Positions 62,505 to 64,000 of a stretch of DNA of 64,000 nt are shown here, one piece after another. A program made the translations under genes and the position numbers. This stretch comes from Kudoa neothunni (taxonomy: Eukaryota > Cnidaria), in NCBI GenBank assembly GCA_964304625.1, contig OZ199840.1:1674001-1738000 (forward strand), given 5' to 3'. Positions within the stretch are counted from its first letter, which is position 1, and every line of letters starts with the position of its first letter. Below the pieces are notes generated by a model. The model worked only from the letters and a program-made list of their open reading frames with translations. It searched no databases and had not been told where the DNA came from.

Positions 62505-64000
62505 TTAAGATGATATATTAATAGTAGAATAAATAGTCACTTTATCCAGAGAATCCCCATTGGAAATAAGAGAGTTTAATTTACCTAGAATCTTTTTTAA
62601 TGAATCATATTGACTCCCTGTTTTTTCAGACCCTAGCGAAGCTATTTTCTTACAAAGAATTTCTAGCTCCCTGTATCGCTTTAAAGCCGAATTCGGAACG
62701 GGACACTGACTCGAAATTTCTGTAATACTTGGTTGCACACAACACGAAGGATTTTGAAGATATAAATTTTTGGTCATTTGAATAAATGACAGGTAATATT
62801 CTTTGTGTCACCTCTTATTACAAATTTTCTCTTCATATAAATTGATGTTCATTATTTTTCTAGCGTAAATAATATGCCTACATGGTAACTCCATACTTAC
62901 GTAGAAACAACATGTACAACTATTGGGATCAGGATTGGCATAGGATTCGATATGATTATTTATTTCATCCTGCATAATATTATACGCATATGAAGTCAAC
63001 AATGTTTTATGTTGTTCGTTAATGTCTGAATTTAATTTCTCAACAGTTTGGGTTGTCCACTCTCTAACTGCTTTACTCTCACGCTCAGTCCTCATACTTG
63101 ATAAATAAATAAGCAGATCGCTGAAAAAGACTTCAATTGTTGAGAATTTTTTTATGATTTGTTTAATTTTGGAATTTATGCATTCTAATCGATTATTTGT
63201 TCTATTTAAAAAGTACCCTTTAGGTTCATATATGCCGGGCACCATTCATGTTTGATTGGATCCCAAGATTTGTTATAAGTAATGATTTTTTTGTTACATG
63301 TCTTATTTAACAATTCATGGTAATTTTCATAAATTTTTGGATCATTGGTATTGCAAAGCTTTTGAATCAACTCTAAGGCAGTTTTTCTTTCGGCTTTGTT
63401 TATTCCCATTCTTAATGTAGAGATTTCTCTCCCAAATGTTCTTAAGACATGGTACAGGCATAAGTTTGTACTTACGTTAGGAAATATAGATCTTATAGAG
63501 TTTCTTTCAATCATGTCTTTATCCGTAATGAAACAAACTGTTTTGGTTGACATTTCCTCGTTATGTTTAAGTAGAGATTGACATAACCAGGTAACAGTCA
63601 CGGTACTCTCCTCAGATAAAAGAGCAATAGCTCCTATTTGACTTTGCCCAAAGGAATCGATAAACAGACATATATACAATGGCATACGATTATTGATTAA
63701 TTTATGAGTGGCATCCATAAATACTAGTTCGGGAAATTTTTTAATAACGTTTTTCATATAAAGGTCTTGGAAAAATATTCCAGTCATTTCATTGGAGTTA
63801 TTGTGCAATATTTCGATAGTTGCATTTTGGTGAGAATTTTTTATTGAATTAAACAATTCCGAAATATCCAACGAAACCTTTTTTTGTGATTGGTTTATGA
63901 TTTCTAATTGTACTCCTTTTAAATTTCAATCATAAAAATGAACATTTTTTATAAGATTCTTGCTTTCTTCATCTAATTTTCTATTCATTGGTAACAAATC
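62505..64000 (-). pseudogene. MULE-type transposase with SWIM finger (ZSWIM3-like), 5' end outside window
   Basis: Minus-strand order: LPMNRKLDEESKNLIKN (64000 side); the MULE domain at 63871-63206 with FPELVFMDATHKL (catalytic Asp), ITDKDMIER (second Asp) and CLYHVLRTF; then 63245-62808 with RTNNRLECINSKIK and a SWIM finger CTCCFYVSMELPCRH (C-x-C...C-x-H); then a helical tail at 62777-62505 (ALKRYRELEILCKKIASLGS) that fits the C-terminus of such proteins. Breaks: one in-frame TGA near 63926, one shift at about 63215 in AAAGGG, and one between 62808 and 62777. Close relatives include Mutator-like transposases and the ZSWIM proteins domesticated from them. With so few breaks it is a young copy, or intact apart from sequencing errors. 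Plus-strand frame 63396-63581 is a shadow. Confidence 0.8.

Noticed and set aside
1-64000. CRISPR arrays, bacterial operons, rRNA genes
   Set aside because: No spaced short repeats, no Shine-Dalgarno-led gene runs and no rRNA-like sequence were seen; the window is eukaryotic.

Overview
The window is strongly A+T-rich eukaryotic DNA (roughly three quarters A+T by eye). Its genes are split by spliceosomal introns. The gene set is animal-like: a full-size ABCA-type lipid transporter, an EHD-type dynamin-like ATPase, C-type lectin and PA14 modules, and two paralogous cell-surface proteins built of FN3-like modules. Many introns are extremely short: 23 nt in the EHD gene, 32 nt twice in a histone-fold gene, 35 to 45 nt in many others. 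A few introns are kilobases long. This suggests a compact-intron, possibly parasitic metazoan (myxozoan, dicyemid or orthonectid kinds come to mind). That placement is inference; no rRNA or other phylogenetic marker is present.

Layout. 1-5.8 kb: a decayed L7Ae-type (SECISBP2-like) fragment, a small TTAA/hairpin element, and a broken piggyBac transposase running into a 200-base gap. 6.6-13.6 kb: a plus-strand modular extracellular gene or pair of genes (Thr/acidic linkers, a ShKT-like Cys segment, two C-type lectin domains, then a PA14-like module), with a large intron holding transposon ends. 15.7-16.4 kb: a small five-exon coiled-coil gene that may be DSN1-like. 20.9-23.2 kb: a decayed virus-like element with a D5-type helicase motif. 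23.8-25.1 kb: a hAT transposase relic. 25.7-26.8 kb: a histone-fold gene. 28.1-43.9 kb: one ABCA gene, with a 1-kb TTAA/hairpin element in one intron. 45.2-48.1 kb: surface-protein gene A, intact, about 830 aa. 49.4-49.7 kb: a small membrane protein, tail-to-tail with the minus-strand EHD gene (49.8-51.35 kb). 54.7 kb: a Tc1/mariner-type relic. 55.6-56.0 kb: another small TTAA/hairpin element. 58.5-61.4 kb: surface-protein gene B, a paralogue of A with three frame breaks, flanked by a 280-bp direct repeat. 61.7-64 kb: a minus-strand MULE/ZSWIM-type transposase gene running off the window.

Two patterns stand out. First, several TTAA-type elements with quite different sequences share one end design: a C-rich tip, then 15-17 nt, then a short perfect hairpin. 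The stem sequence differs between families while the hairpin is kept. Second, the A/B genes are assembled from phase-1 exons, about one module per exon, and share a 22-nt micro-exon before the membrane anchor. The direct repeat that begins at gene B's stop codon shows that another copy once lay upstream. Gene A, the EHD gene, the small membrane protein and nearly all ABCA exons that were followed join in frame. Frame breaks elsewhere often fall in homopolymer runs, so some may be assembly errors.
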